The notes under the pieces were generated by a model that was not told the DNA's origin, ran no database searches, and worked only from the letters and a program-made list of their open reading frames with translations. This document shows positions 49,289-61,119 of a DNA stretch of 64,000 bases, one piece after another (the first letter of the stretch is position 1; every line of letters begins with the position of its first letter). The stretch is from an uncultured Lachnospiraceae bacterium (GTDB taxonomy: Bacteria > Bacillota > Clostridia > Lachnospirales > Lachnospiraceae), in NCBI GenBank assembly GCA_910578335.1, contig CAJTPU010000006.1, positions 62,001-126,000 of the forward strand, written 5' to 3'. Made by a program: the position numbers and the translations under genes.

Positions 49289-50167
49289 GTGAAAAGACTG
49301 AAATCGATACTAACCGCAATTACATTAAAAAAAGTGATATGCCTGCTGGTTACGGTGGGCATATTGTGCATTATTCCCGTTGCATCCGTCAGTGCGTCTT
49401 CTGTAGAGGGGGGACTGACCGGAGAGACGGGGGAGTCTACCGTGATTCAGAATCCGGGGACAGCGGAAAATCCGGACGATTTACAAAATTTGAATATAGT
49501 AAACAGGATAGAAATAGAGTACAATAATGGTAATGGGCAGTTAAATGGAGCATTGCGGATTTTGCTGATACTGACGCTGATAGCCATAGCGCCGATATTG
49601 ATTATCTGCATGACCTGTTTTACCAGAATTATTATTGTGCTTCATTTTACGCGTGCTGCTTTAAATACACAGACGGCACCGCCCAATCAGGTATTGCTTG
49701 GGCTGGCGCTTTTTCTCACGTTTTTTGTTATGACGCCAACGATAGCCAGTATTTATACCAATGCGTACCAGCCCTTCAATGAGGGAAAGCTGACGCAGGA
49801 GGAGGCGCTTGAGGCGGCAATACAGCCTATGCGGCAGTTTATGTACAATACGACGCAGACAAGTGATGTGGAGTTGTTCATGAACATTGCGCGGCAGGAC
49901 TGGGACGGCAATCTGGAGAGTATACCCTTTGCGGTGCTGGTGCCCAGTTATATGCTCAGTGAACTCAGGGAAGCGTTTTCTTTTGGCTTTTTGATATATA
50001 TACCTTTTATTATCATAGACATGGTGGTGGCGTCGGCGCTGATGAGTATGGGTATGATGATGCTGCCGCCCACAACGATTTCCATGCCTTTTAAGATTCT
50101 TTTGTTTGTGATGGCTGACGGCTGGGGATTGGTGATAGGAGAGTTGATGAAGACGTTTGCAAGGTAA
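49289..50167 (+). CDS. fliP: Flagellar biosynthetic protein FliP
   Basis: FliP is the main ring subunit of the export gate. The 292-residue protein has an N-terminal signal sequence (residues about 15-38), then the conserved core: RIIIVLHFTRAALNTQTAPP, NQVLLGLALFLTFFVM and IIIDMVVASALMSMGMMMLP, followed by FVMADGWGLVIGELMKTF. I set the start at GTG 49289, since the longer open frame upstream (from 49076) only overlaps fliO in another frame. The ribosome binding site is weak, so translation may be coupled to fliO. Confidence 0.94.
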   Translation: MKRLKSILTAITLKKVICLLVTVGILCIIPVASVSASSVEGGLTGETGESTVIQNPGTAENPDDLQNLNIVNRIEIEYNNGNGQLNGALRILLILTLIAIAPILIICMTCFTRIIIVLHFTRAALNTQTAPPNQVLLGLALFLTFFVMTPTIASIYTNAYQPFNEGKLTQEEALEAAIQPMRQFMYNTTQTSDVELFMNIARQDWDGNLESIPFAVLVPSYMLSELREAFSFGFLIYIPFIIIDMVVASALMSMGMMMLPPTTISMPFKILLFVMADGWGLVIGELMKTFAR

Positions 50168-50191
50168 TGAAGAAGGGAAAGGAGCGGACGG

Positions 50192-50461
50192 ATGAGCATA
50201 GAGGTTGTAACAGAAATCGCAAATAAGGCTTTGTATCTGATTATCAAAGCTTCGCTTCCCGTTTTGCTGGTGTCGCTGGCGGTCGGATTGATTATCAGTA
50301 TTTTTCAGACCGTGACTTCCATACAGGAGCAGACACTGACCTTCGTACCTAAGATTATATGTGTATTTTTAACACTCATGATTTTTGGAAAATGGATTAT
50401 CACCATGATTGTGGAATATATGCATGAGCTGTGGAATTTTTCTTCTTATGTCAGCGGGTAA
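50192..50461 (+). CDS. fliQ: Flagellar biosynthetic protein FliQ
   Basis: FliQ is a small two-helix subunit of the export gate. The 89-residue protein has the family motif SVAVGLIISIFQTVTSIQEQ in the form LAVGLIISIFQTVTSIQEQT, then LTFVPKIICVFLTLMIFG. GAAAGGAGC precedes ATG 50192. Length and position between fliP and fliR are standard. Confidence 0.96.
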   Translation: MSIEVVTEIANKALYLIIKASLPVLLVSLAVGLIISIFQTVTSIQEQTLTFVPKIICVFLTLMIFGKWIITMIVEYMHELWNFSSYVSG

Positions 50462-50469
50462 GGCGGCGT

Positions 50470-51252
50470 ATGATTAGTTTATCTTTTTCCTTTTTGGACT
50501 TGGAATTTTTTTTGCTGATACTGGTAAGGGTCTCCTGCTTTGTGTTTATAGCTCCTTTTTTCAGTATGAACCATACGCCTGCAAGGGCGCGGATAGCGCT
50601 CTCCGTTTTTACGGCGGCGCTGCTTTATACCACGCTGACGCCGACAGACGCCGTGGTGTACGGCACGGTTATGGAATATGCCGTGATTGTTGTAAAAGAA
50701 GCTGTGACAGGGCTTCTGATAGGTTTTTCTGCCAACATCTGTATGGCGATTGTCAATCTGGCAGGAGCCGTTACGGATATGGAAGTCGGACTGTCCATGG
50801 TAACGCTGATGGACCCGACAACGAGGGAGCAGAGCAGTGTAACGGGTGTGTTTTACCAGTATGTGATTATGCTGATTATGATAGTCAGCGGTATGTACCG
50901 GTATCTTTTCGGGGCGCTGGCAGATTCTTTTCTGCTGATACCCGTAAACGGCGCGGTGCTTAAGGGTGAGAATCTGGTTGCTGCCGTTGTGATGTTTTTG
51001 GGCGATTATGTTACCATTGGTTTTCGCATCTGCCTTCCGGTATTCTGCACGATACTGATATTAAACGCCATACTGGGTATTTTGACAAAGGTTTCACCGC
51101 AGCTTAATATGTTTTCCGTGGGGCTGCAGCTCAAGGTACTTGCAGGGCTGGCTGTGATGTTTCTGACGGCAAGGCTTCTGTCGGGAGCGGCGAGCATGGT
51201 CTTTAATGAAATCAAGAAAGTAACCGTCACTTTTGTGGAGGGCATGATGTGA
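50470..51252 (+). CDS. fliR: Flagellar biosynthetic protein FliR
   Basis: FliR completes the export gate. The 260-residue protein has about six to seven transmembrane helices. FFSMNHTPARARIALSVF and VKEAVTGLLIGFSANICMAI are family features, and PQLNMFSVGLQLKVLAGLAV is the conserved late motif. ATG 50470 follows AAGGCGG; the longer frame to 50431 overlaps fliQ. Its stop overlaps the flhB start by four bases. Confidence 0.95.
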   Translation: MISLSFSFLDLEFFLLILVRVSCFVFIAPFFSMNHTPARARIALSVFTAALLYTTLTPTDAVVYGTVMEYAVIVVKEAVTGLLIGFSANICMAIVNLAGAVTDMEVGLSMVTLMDPTTREQSSVTGVFYQYVIMLIMIVSGMYRYLFGALADSFLLIPVNGAVLKGENLVAAVVMFLGDYVTIGFRICLPVFCTILILNAILGILTKVSPQLNMFSVGLQLKVLAGLAVMFLTARLLSGAASMVFNEIKKVTVTFVEGMM

Positions 51253-52361
51253 TTTTGCAATATAATCTGCAGTTTTTTGCCAAGGAGGGACCCGGCGGGG
51301 AAAAGACAGAGCCGGCAACCGAGAAAAAACTGAATGATGCCAGAAAGGAAGGGCAGGTTGCCAAGAGTAAGGAGGTAGGCAACGCAGTAAGCCTGCTTGC
51401 CTTGTTTCTGATACTGAAGTTTTGGATTGGGCACATGGGACAGCAGTTTTTGCAGGTGTTTTCTGATGTGTATCAGAGGATACCCGGCACTACGGCAAAC
51501 TGGAACGGGTATCTGCCGGAGCATGATATGCTTGTTATTTTCCAGCATATGATGTTGGAGATTCTATATATAGTGGCGCCGATATTTGCGATTGCGTTCC
51601 TTCTTGCATTTGTCTGTGATGTGGCGCAGGTAAAGTGGAAGGTGACGGGAAAGCCTTTAAAGCCCAAATTCAGCAAAATCAGCCCCATAAGCGGGTTTAA
51701 AAGGATTTTTTCCGCCAATTCTTTGGTGGAGCTGGTAAAATCCATTGTCAAAATCGGGCTGGTTGTGTACATGGCTTACAATTTTCTGCAGGATAAATGG
51801 CAGTATCTCTATCTTTTGTATGACATGCCGCTTATGCAGGCGATACAACTTATCGGGCAGCTTGTGACGGACCTTGGCATACGGATTGCAATGGTGTATA
51901 TTGTTCTTGCGGCAGTGGACTATCTCTACCAGCGTTTTAAGTTTTCCCGTGATATGCGGATGACAAAGCAGGAAGTGAAGGACGAGTACAAGCAGCAGGA
52001 AGGTGACCCGCAGGTAAAGGGCAGGATTCGCCAGAAGATGCAGGAGGCGTCCAGAAGACGTATGATGCAGAGCCTGCCGCAGGCAGACGTGGTCATCACG
52101 AACCCGACGCATTATGCGGTGGCAATCAAGTATGACCCTGAAGTGGCGGATGCCCCGCTCGTCATTGCAAAAGGCGAGGATTATCTTGCCAGAAAAATAA
52201 AGGAAATTGCCAAAGAAAATCAGATTGAAATTGTAGAGAACAAACCCCTTGCCAGGATGCTGTACGCGAATGTGGACGTAGGGCAGGCGGTTCCGCCGGA
52301 GCTTTATCAGGCGGTGGCAGAGGTGTTGGCATTTGTATACCATTTACAGGGAAAAGTTTAA
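51249..52361 (+). CDS. flhB: Flagellar export switch protein FlhB
   Basis: FlhB controls the switch from hook to filament export. The 370-residue protein begins GTG 51249, overlapping fliR. It starts MILQYNLQFFAKEGPGGEKT and continues EPATEKKLNDARKEGQVAKS. Four transmembrane helices lie between residues 35 and 225. The cytoplasmic domain holds the self-cleavage site NPTH in VVITNPTHYAVAIKYDP, so autocleavage should work. GTGGAGGG is upstream. Confidence 0.96.
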   Translation: MILQYNLQFFAKEGPGGEKTEPATEKKLNDARKEGQVAKSKEVGNAVSLLALFLILKFWIGHMGQQFLQVFSDVYQRIPGTTANWNGYLPEHDMLVIFQHMMLEILYIVAPIFAIAFLLAFVCDVAQVKWKVTGKPLKPKFSKISPISGFKRIFSANSLVELVKSIVKIGLVVYMAYNFLQDKWQYLYLLYDMPLMQAIQLIGQLVTDLGIRIAMVYIVLAAVDYLYQRFKFSRDMRMTKQEVKDEYKQQEGDPQVKGRIRQKMQEASRRRMMQSLPQADVVITNPTHYAVAIKYDPEVADAPLVIAKGEDYLARKIKEIAKENQIEIVENKPLARMLYANVDVGQAVPPELYQAVAEVLAFVYHLQGKV

Positions 52362-52374
52362 GAAGATGTTCTAA

Positions 52375-52390
52375 GGCGTCAAAGGACGCC
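52375..52390 (+). other. Small hairpin between flhB and flhA
   Basis: GGCGTC (52375-52380) and GACGCC (52385-52390) flank an AAAG loop. It has no T tract. It sits at the end of the only 80-base gap in the fliO-flhG run. Confidence 0.45.
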
Positions 52391-52441
52391 GCCTAAGAAT
52401 GAAAAATTTTTGCAGTCAAAAAGAAAAAGGAGGTGAGGAGC

Positions 52442-54486
<2,045 letters not shown>

Positions 54487-54487
<1 letters not shown>

Positions 54488-55734
54488 TGATAATTAAGAA
54501 ATTTCAGGGAAAAACAGAAGCAGAGGCAACGGAGCTTGCCAGAAAAGAGCTGGGTGACGGCGTTGTCGTCATGAATGTAAAAAACGTAAAGCGAAAAGGC
54601 TTCTTTGCGTCGTTTCGAAAACCGATAATGGAAGTTACGGTAGCGCTGGAGGAAGAGCGGGAGCGGTTTGTTCCCGCCAAAAAGGAAGCGGAGAAGCCTG
54701 CAGAGGGCGGACTGCAAAAAAACGTGCCGATTACAGAGGCATGGCAGAAGGAAACTTCCGGTGTTTATCAGAGAAGCAAGGCGGAGATTGGGACGATTGA
54801 GGAGAAGCTGGACAGCCTGCAGACCTTGCTGGTGCAGCAGCTAAAAAGCCCTGTGCCGGAAAAGGCGGAAATACGCGAGGAGGTGCCGGACGAGGGCAAA
54901 GCACCTGCAAAGGAGTCTGAGGAAGAGAAAAATCCGGAGCTCGCCAAATTTTTAAAGCTGCTCTATAACGTTATGCTGGAAAATGAAGTGGATGAGAAAT
55001 ATGTCAATCAGATAATGGAAGATATAGAAAAGGTGCACAAGCCGAATATGCCGTTTGACTATGCGCTGGCAAATGCGTATCAGCGGATGGTGCTGAAATT
55101 TGGCGCTGCGGAGGAGATTGCCCCTGCAAAATCGGGACCGAAAGCAGTCTTTTTTATCGGACCGACAGGCGTGGGAAAGACGACAACCATTGCTAAAATT
55201 GCTTCTAAGTTCAGTGTGGAAGATAAAAAGAAAGTGGCGCTTCTGACCACGGATACCTTCCGAATCGCCGCAGCGGAACAGCTTAGAACCTATGCAAGTA
55301 TTCTGGAGGTGCCTTTTCGGGTTATTTATACGCTGCAGGAGTTAGAGGATGCGGTCAGGGACTTTAAGGAGTATGACTATATTCTGATAGATACCACGGG
55401 GCACTCCCATCAGAACGAAGAACAGAAGGAGGCAATGAAGGAGCTTGTACACTGTATCGACGGTATGGTGGAAAAGGAAGTGTTTCTGGTGCTCAGTGCA
55501 ACGACGAAATACCGCGACCTTGTGCAGATAGCCGACGGCTATAAGGATGTAGCGGAGTATAAGCTGATATTTACCAAGCTTGACGAAACGTCTGCTTTTG
55601 GCAATATTCTGAATTTAAGGTTTCATACGGGCGCAAGCCTGTCTTATGTAACCTGCGGGCAGAATGTGCCGGATGATATCGAAAAGTTTAATCCTCAGAA
55701 AACAGTGAAAAGCCTTTTGAGCGGAAAAACATAA
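54487..55734 (+). CDS. flhF: Flagellar SRP-family GTPase FlhF
   Basis: FlhF is an SRP-type GTPase that sets flagellum site and number. The 415-residue protein has a variable basic/acidic N-domain (B domain), an N helix bundle and a G domain with FFIGPTGVGKTTTIAKIASK (G1), LLTTDTFRIAAAEQLRTYA (G2) and IFTKLDETSAFGNILNL (G4). The G3 motif reads DTTGHSHQN where most SRP GTPases have DTAGR. Its ATG overlaps the flhA stop (TAATG). Confidence 0.94.
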
Positions 55735-55785
55735 GCTGCGGCATAGCTTTAAAATGATGCGGCAGGATACAACAGGAGGAAATAT

Positions 55786-56655
55786 ATGGACCAGGCGGAA
55801 CAGTTGCGGAATATTATAAAAGCAGAAAACGTGCAGCGTCCTATGGCAAGAGTGCTTACCGTGACAAGCGGCAAGGGCGGTGTGGGAAAATCAAATACAG
55901 CGATTAATCTTGCCATTCAGTTTCGCAGGCTGGGACAGAGGGTTATTATTCTGGATGCAGATTTTGGTCTGGCAAATATAGAGATTATGTTTGGAACGGT
56001 GCCGAAGCATAATCTGTGCGATTTGATTTATCAGGGCAAGAATATCCGGGAAATTATCACCTGGGGTCCTATGGATGTGGGATTTGTGTCAGGCGGTTCC
56101 GGAATTGTGGGAATGTCAAACCTAAGCAGGGATTATCTGTCATATATTATAAAGAATCTGGCGGAGCTGGACGCCATTGCGGATATTATTATTGTGGATA
56201 CAGGAGCAGGGATTGCGGATGCCGTGTTGGAATTTCTGGTGGCAAGCGGGGAAATTTTGCTTATTACGACACCGGAGCCGACTTCCATCACAGATTCCTA
56301 TTCTTTGTTAAAGGCGTTGAATCGGCATCCTCGTTTTTCACCGGAGAATACGTTGGTAAAGATGATTGCCAACAAGGTGGAAGAAGAGGAGGAAGGCGAA
56401 ATTGTCTTTGGCAAGCTGAACGCCGTCGTATCCCGATATCTGCACATGTCATTTTCTTATCTGGGTGCCGTTCCGCAGGACAGCCAGCTTGCAAGGGCAG
56501 TGATGCAGCAGGTTCCCGTATCCCAGCAGAATCCGCATGCAAAGGCGAGTGAGGCGTACGAGGATATTGCGGCAAAGCTGATGAATCGGGAAACAGTGGC
56601 AAGAAAAAGAGGGATGGCGGCATTTTTTTCTCATATTGTGAATGGCAAAAAATAG
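55786..56655 (+). CDS. flhG: MinD-like ATPase FlhG (YlxH)
   Basis: FlhG is the partner ATPase of FlhF in flagellar placement. The 289-residue protein has the deviant Walker A VTSGKGGVGKSNTAINLAIQ, DADFGLANIEIMFG, the switch DTGAGIADAVLEF and TTPEPTSITDSYSLLKAL, as in MinD-type ATPases. A DQAEQLR N-terminus like that of Bacillus YlxH, which binds FlhF, is visible. ACAGGAGG precedes ATG 55786. Confidence 0.94.
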   Translation: MDQAEQLRNIIKAENVQRPMARVLTVTSGKGGVGKSNTAINLAIQFRRLGQRVIILDADFGLANIEIMFGTVPKHNLCDLIYQGKNIREIITWGPMDVGFVSGGSGIVGMSNLSRDYLSYIIKNLAELDAIADIIIVDTGAGIADAVLEFLVASGEILLITTPEPTSITDSYSLLKALNRHPRFSPENTLVKMIANKVEEEEEGEIVFGKLNAVVSRYLHMSFSYLGAVPQDSQLARAVMQQVPVSQQNPHAKASEAYEDIAAKLMNRETVARKRGMAAFFSHIVNGKK

Positions 56656-56668
56656 AGGGAGGTAGCGT

Positions 56669-57397
56669 ATGCTTTCAAAATTTATTACACCGGGCTGCAA
56701 GCTGGAGCTGCAGGCAGTAAGCCGGATTGGCGGTGAGGATAAAGAGACGGCAAAGAAAGTATATACCAGTCAGGTGTACGGGATTATATCTGAGGACAGA
56801 ATGGAAATTGCCATGCCGATGGAGCAGACCAAGCTGATTCTGCTTCCGGTGGACGGGGAATATGATGTCGTTTTTTACGGCAGAAACAATAATATGTATC
56901 AGTGCTTTGTGCGGATAATAGACAGATATAAAAGCAATAATGCATACATATTAGTGGTGGAAATGACGAGCAATCTGCGCAAATTCCAGCGCAGGGAGTA
57001 TTACCGCTTTAGCTGTGCCCTGGAGATGTGTGCGAGACCGCTTATGGAAGAGGAAGTCAAAGCGGTGGAGCAGAAGGAATCCTATTTTCTGACGCCGGGG
57101 CTGCCGTTAAAAAGGAGCGTCATTGTGGATATCAGCGGAGGCGGACTGCGGTTTATGAGCGACCAGCAGTATGAGCCGGAAAGCCTTATTTACTGTAATT
57201 ACCATCTGGTAAACGAGAATGAGAATACGGAATGTGAGATTGTAGGCAAAATACTCAGCGCCAGAGAGCTTGAAAATAAGAAGGGCACCTACGAACACAG
57301 GGTACAGTATGTCAACATGGGTGCCGGGGAAAGAGAGAAAATCATCAAGTATATTTTTGAAGAAGAGCGCAAAAATCTCCGCCGTGAGAAGGGATAA
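56669..57397 (+). CDS. PilZ-domain c-di-GMP receptor, YcgR-like flagellar brake
   Basis: The 242-residue protein has an N-terminal YcgR-type domain (residues 1-100) and a PilZ domain. The cyclic-di-GMP-binding residues are present: FQRREYYRF with R109 and R113 of the RxxxR motif, and VDISGGGLRF for the D/NxSxxG motif. In YcgR-type proteins (YpfA in Bacillus) binding slows the motor by touching MotA or FliG. GGGAGG precedes ATG 56669. It lies between flhG and cheB, as in other Firmicutes. Confidence 0.9.
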   Translation: MLSKFITPGCKLELQAVSRIGGEDKETAKKVYTSQVYGIISEDRMEIAMPMEQTKLILLPVDGEYDVVFYGRNNNMYQCFVRIIDRYKSNNAYILVVEMTSNLRKFQRREYYRFSCALEMCARPLMEEEVKAVEQKESYFLTPGLPLKRSVIVDISGGGLRFMSDQQYEPESLIYCNYHLVNENENTECEIVGKILSARELENKKGTYEHRVQYVNMGAGEREKIIKYIFEEERKNLRREKG

Positions 57398-57405
57398 TAG
57401 AATTT

Positions 57406-58491
57406 ATGAAAAAAATCCTTGTAGTTGATGACTCTGCACTCATGAGAAGGGTGCTGTGTGATATAATCAATAGTGATAAGAGATTTCATGTTGAGGACCG
57501 TGCAACCAATGGATTGGAAGCATTTGATTTACTCAGCCGCAAAACCTATGATGCCGTCGTACTGGATGTAAATATGCCCAAGATGAATGGCATCGAGCTG
57601 TTAAGGGAACTGCAGAAATTCAAAATATCCGCAAGGGTAATGATGGCAAGCACGGCGACCAGTCAGGGCGCGAAGGTGACATTGGATGCACTTGAGCTGG
57701 GCGCGGTTGATTTTATTCACAAGCCGGACAGTGCAAGCGACTGCCGCGGCGATGCGTTTAAAGAGCATCTTCTTGAAGTTCTTGCAGTGGTAGCGGAATC
57801 GAGGGCGGAGCTGTCCGTGCAGAAAGTGCCAAGACCGTTAAAAAGGGAGCCTGCGGCACTGCCTGTAAAAAAGGCAGAGACGCCTGCAAGGGCTTTGGCT
57901 GGCGTGACAGGGAGAAAGCTTGTTGCGATTGCAAGCTCTACAGGAGGCCCCAAGGCACTGCAGTCCGTGATTCCGCGCCTGCCAAAGGATTTGCAGGCGC
58001 CTGTTTTAGTGGTACAGCACATGCCAAAGGGCTTTACCGCATCGCTGGCAGAGAGGCTCAATACTCTGAGCAGCGTCACCGTGCGGGAGGCAGAGGAGGG
58101 TGATGTACTGGAGAACGGCTGCGTTTACCTTTCCATGGGGGGCAGGCATATGAATGTAGCCACAGGTGCGTCGGGCAGGTATACGATTCACTACACGGAC
58201 GAGCCGCCAAGGGAAGGCGTAAAGCCGTGTGCCAATTATATGTATGAATCGCTGGGGGACAGCCGTTTTGACGAAGTGGTCTGCGTGGTTATGACCGGAA
58301 TGGGTGCGGACGGCACACAGGGAATCTCAAATCTGAAAAGTAAAAAGAAACTACAGGTAATCGCACAGGAACAGAGCTCCTGCGTCGTGTATGGAATGCC
58401 AAAGAGCATCGTGACGGCAGGGCTTGCCGACCAAATTGTACCGCTTGACCAGATTGCGCAGGCGATAATTGCAAAGGTGGGGGGAAAGTAA
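57406..58491 (+). CDS. cheB: Chemotaxis response regulator/methylesterase CheB
   Basis: CheB removes methyl groups from, and deamidates, chemoreceptors. The 361-residue protein has an N-terminal receiver domain with VVDDSALMRRVL and phospho-Asp in AVVLDVNMPKMNGI, a linker, and the methylesterase domain with Ser in IASSTGGPKALQSV, His in VVQHMPKGFTASLAERL and Asp in VMTGMGADGTQG. ATG 57406 has a modest upstream site; its stop lies one base before the cheA start. No cheR is seen in the window. Confidence 0.96.
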   Translation: MKKILVVDDSALMRRVLCDIINSDKRFHVEDRATNGLEAFDLLSRKTYDAVVLDVNMPKMNGIELLRELQKFKISARVMMASTATSQGAKVTLDALELGAVDFIHKPDSASDCRGDAFKEHLLEVLAVVAESRAELSVQKVPRPLKREPAALPVKKAETPARALAGVTGRKLVAIASSTGGPKALQSVIPRLPKDLQAPVLVVQHMPKGFTASLAERLNTLSSVTVREAEEGDVLENGCVYLSMGGRHMNVATGASGRYTIHYTDEPPREGVKPCANYMYESLGDSRFDEVVCVVMTGMGADGTQGISNLKSKKKLQVIAQEQSSCVVYGMPKSIVTAGLADQIVPLDQIAQAIIAKVGGK

Positions 58492-58492
58492 A

Positions 58493-60625
58493 ATGGATGT
58501 AAGTCAATATTTAGAAATTTTCCTTGATGAAACAACGGAACATTTACAGAATCTGAATACGCAGATACTGGAGCTGGAGCAGGATTCGGAAAACATGGAT
58601 ACCATCAATGAAATTTTCCGTGCCGCACACTCCTTAAAGGGAATGGCGGGCACCATGGGCTACAAGCGTATGCAGACCCTGACTCATGACATGGAAAATG
58701 TATTTTCCGAAGTAAGAAATGGCAGCATAAAAGTGAAGGCGAATATGATTGATATTCTGTTTCAGTGTCTGGACGCGCTGGAGGAGTATACTGCCAACAT
58801 CAGGGAAGCCGGAGACGAAGGAACCAATGACAACGAACCGCTGATTAAAATGCTCAATGATATTTTAAAAGAAAAAGCGGGAGAAGGAAGCGCTGCCGGC
58901 AAAGGAGAGCAGGCGAAGCCTGCAGACGAGTCCGATGGCAGGAAGTGGCTGGAAATCAATTTAAACAGCACGGATAAAATGGTAATCGGCGAGGCACAGA
59001 AACAGGGTAAAATGGTGTATGGCGCCACCATCAAAGTGCAGGAGAGCTGTCTGTTAAAGGCGGCGAGGGCGTTTCTGGTATTTAAGGCGGTGGAAGAGCT
59101 GGGTGAAATTATTGTTTCCAGCCCGTCGGCGCAGGATATTGAGGACGAGCGCTTTGATTTGGATTTTTCCCTGATTCTGATTACGGAGGCTTCTGTGGAT
59201 AAGGTGATTGCTGCAATCAGCAATGTCTCCGAAATAGAATCCGTAAAGGCGGAAGCCATAGACCTTTCTGTTATGAAGCTGGACGACGAGAGCAGAGAAG
59301 CAGAAGAGCATAAGGAAAGTATGCATAAAGAGGCGGAGAAGAGCGACGCAGGCACAGCGGTAACGCCCGCGGCGGTACAGGCGCCTCAGGCACAGACGGC
59401 GGCACCTGCGGCAAAGCAGTCCGCAGCGGTAAAGCAGTCCGGCGGCAAGCCGGTCGTAAACCGCACGGTACGCGTGGATATCGAGAAGCTGGACGTATTG
59501 ATGAATCTGGTGAGCGAGCTGATTATTGCAAAGAACTCTCTTGTTGCGGCTTCGGAAGCGACCATGGTACAAAACGGCGGCGCGGCGCAGAGCGGCATCA
59601 ACGAGCAGATAGAGTATCTGGAGAGCGTTACGACCAACCTGCATGAGTCGGTTATGAAGGTCAGGATGGTGCCGATTGAAAGCGTGGTGAACAAATTCCC
59701 CCGCATGATTCGGGATTTAACCAAGAAGCTGGATAAGAAGATGGAGCTCTATATGTCCGGTGAGGAGACGGAGTTAGACCGTACCGTGGTAGATGAAATC
59801 GGCGACCCGCTGATGCATTTGCTCAGGAATTCCGCAGACCACGGATTAGAGTCTGCAGAAGTGCGCGCACAGAGAGGCAAGCCGGAGGTCGGCTCTATCT
59901 GGCTGGATGCGTATCAGGACGGGAACAACGTGGTAATCGAGGTTCGCGATGACGGCAACGGCATCGATACGGAGAGCGTAAAACGAAAAGCAATCGAACG
60001 CGGGCAGATTACGCCGGAGCAGGCGCTCAATATGTCCGAAAAAGAAATTATAGATTTACTTTTCCTTCCCAGCTTTTCCACTGCCGAAAAGGTGACGGAT
60101 GTGTCCGGCAGGGGCGTTGGTCTTGACGTTGTAAAGAGTAAAATAGAAGCGCTCAGCGGAGAGGTTGAGGTTAAGAGCAGGCTGGGAGAAGGCAGTACAT
60201 GGATTATCCGCCTGCCGCTTACACTGGCGATTATTCAGGCGCTTATGGTGGAAGTCGGCGGAGAGAAGTATGCCATTTCCCTTGGCTCGATTCAGACGAT
60301 AGAGGATGTAATGCCGGAGGATATCAAGCTGGTGCAGAACAAGGAGGTTATCCACTTACGGGGAAGCGTTATCCCGCTTATCAGGCTGGATAAGGAGCTG
60401 GATGTGACCAGCACAAGAAAGCCGGAAGAAAATATGACGGTGATTATTGTGAAAAAGGGCGATAAGACGGCGGGCTTTGTGGTGGATGAACTGCAGGGGC
60501 AGCAGGAAATAGTCATTAAATCCATGGGCAAATACATTGACAATAAGTGCAGGCTGATAAGCGGAGCAACCATTTTAGGTGATGGCGAGGTTGCCCTGAT
60601 TCTGGATGCAAATGCCTTAATCTGA
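58493..60625 (+). CDS. cheA: Chemotaxis histidine kinase CheA
   Basis: CheA autophosphorylates and passes phosphate to CheY and CheB. In the 710-residue protein the HPt domain carries H46 in AAHSLKGMAGTMGYKRM. A P2 (CheY/CheB-binding) domain follows, then an Ala/Pro/Gln linker near residues 290-320, the dimerisation domain (VDIEKLDVLMNLVSELIIAK), the kinase N box HLLRNSADHGLES with G boxes DDGNGID and GRGVGLDVVKS, and a CheW-like C-terminal domain. GGGGGGAAAG precedes ATG 58493. Confidence 0.97.
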   Translation: MDVSQYLEIFLDETTEHLQNLNTQILELEQDSENMDTINEIFRAAHSLKGMAGTMGYKRMQTLTHDMENVFSEVRNGSIKVKANMIDILFQCLDALEEYTANIREAGDEGTNDNEPLIKMLNDILKEKAGEGSAAGKGEQAKPADESDGRKWLEINLNSTDKMVIGEAQKQGKMVYGATIKVQESCLLKAARAFLVFKAVEELGEIIVSSPSAQDIEDERFDLDFSLILITEASVDKVIAAISNVSEIESVKAEAIDLSVMKLDDESREAEEHKESMHKEAEKSDAGTAVTPAAVQAPQAQTAAPAAKQSAAVKQSGGKPVVNRTVRVDIEKLDVLMNLVSELIIAKNSLVAASEATMVQNGGAAQSGINEQIEYLESVTTNLHESVMKVRMVPIESVVNKFPRMIRDLTKKLDKKMELYMSGEETELDRTVVDEIGDPLMHLLRNSADHGLESAEVRAQRGKPEVGSIWLDAYQDGNNVVIEVRDDGNGIDTESVKRKAIERGQITPEQALNMSEKEIIDLLFLPSFSTAEKVTDVSGRGVGLDVVKSKIEALSGEVEVKSRLGEGSTWIIRLPLTLAIIQALMVEVGGEKYAISLGSIQTIEDVMPEDIKLVQNKEVIHLRGSVIPLIRLDKELDVTSTRKPEENMTVIIVKKGDKTAGFVVDELQGQQEIVIKSMGKYIDNKCRLISGATILGDGEVALILDANALI

Positions 60626-60642
60626 TGAAGGAGGAGCCGAAA

Positions 60643-61092
60643 ATGGAAGAGATTAGAATTGCAAGCGAAACAGCGCAGTATATTGTCATCAGATTGGGAC
60701 AGGAGCAGTACGGTATTGATATCCGCTACATCGACAACATTGTAAGGATGCAGCATATCACCAGAGTGCCAAAACTGGCGGAATACCTGAAAGGCGTTAT
60801 CAATCTGCGGGGCGAGGTGATTCCCATCATGAGCCTCAGGCTGAAGATGGGGCTTCCTGCGGATGAGGTGACCAAGTCTGCAAGAATTATCATCGTGAAG
60901 CTGGAGCAGTATGGCACCATAGGCATGATTGTAGATGAAGTCAGGGAAGTGGTGACTTTGGACTTGGAGACGCAGGTCGAAAAGATGGCTTATGACAAAG
61001 ACGATAAGAATAATTTCATTCAGGGTGTCGGAAAGTATGAAGGCGGTCTGATTTCCCTTTTGGATTTAAATGCTGTTGCGCAGGAAAAATAA
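60643..61092 (+). CDS. cheW: Chemotaxis adaptor CheW
   Basis: CheW links CheA to chemoreceptors. The 149-residue SH3-like protein has RLGQEQYGIDIRYIDNIVRM, EYLKGVINLRGEVIPIMSLR and TIGMIVDEVREVVTL, all typical. GGAGGAG six bases upstream marks ATG 60643; an in-frame ATG at 60625 overlaps the cheA stop. Length is standard. Confidence 0.95.
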   Translation: MEEIRIASETAQYIVIRLGQEQYGIDIRYIDNIVRMQHITRVPKLAEYLKGVINLRGEVIPIMSLRLKMGLPADEVTKSARIIIVKLEQYGTIGMIVDEVREVVTLDLETQVEKMAYDKDDKNNFIQGVGKYEGGLISLLDLNAVAQEK

Positions 61093-61119
61093 CAAAGGTA
61101 ACAGAAGGAGAGCGTGTTT

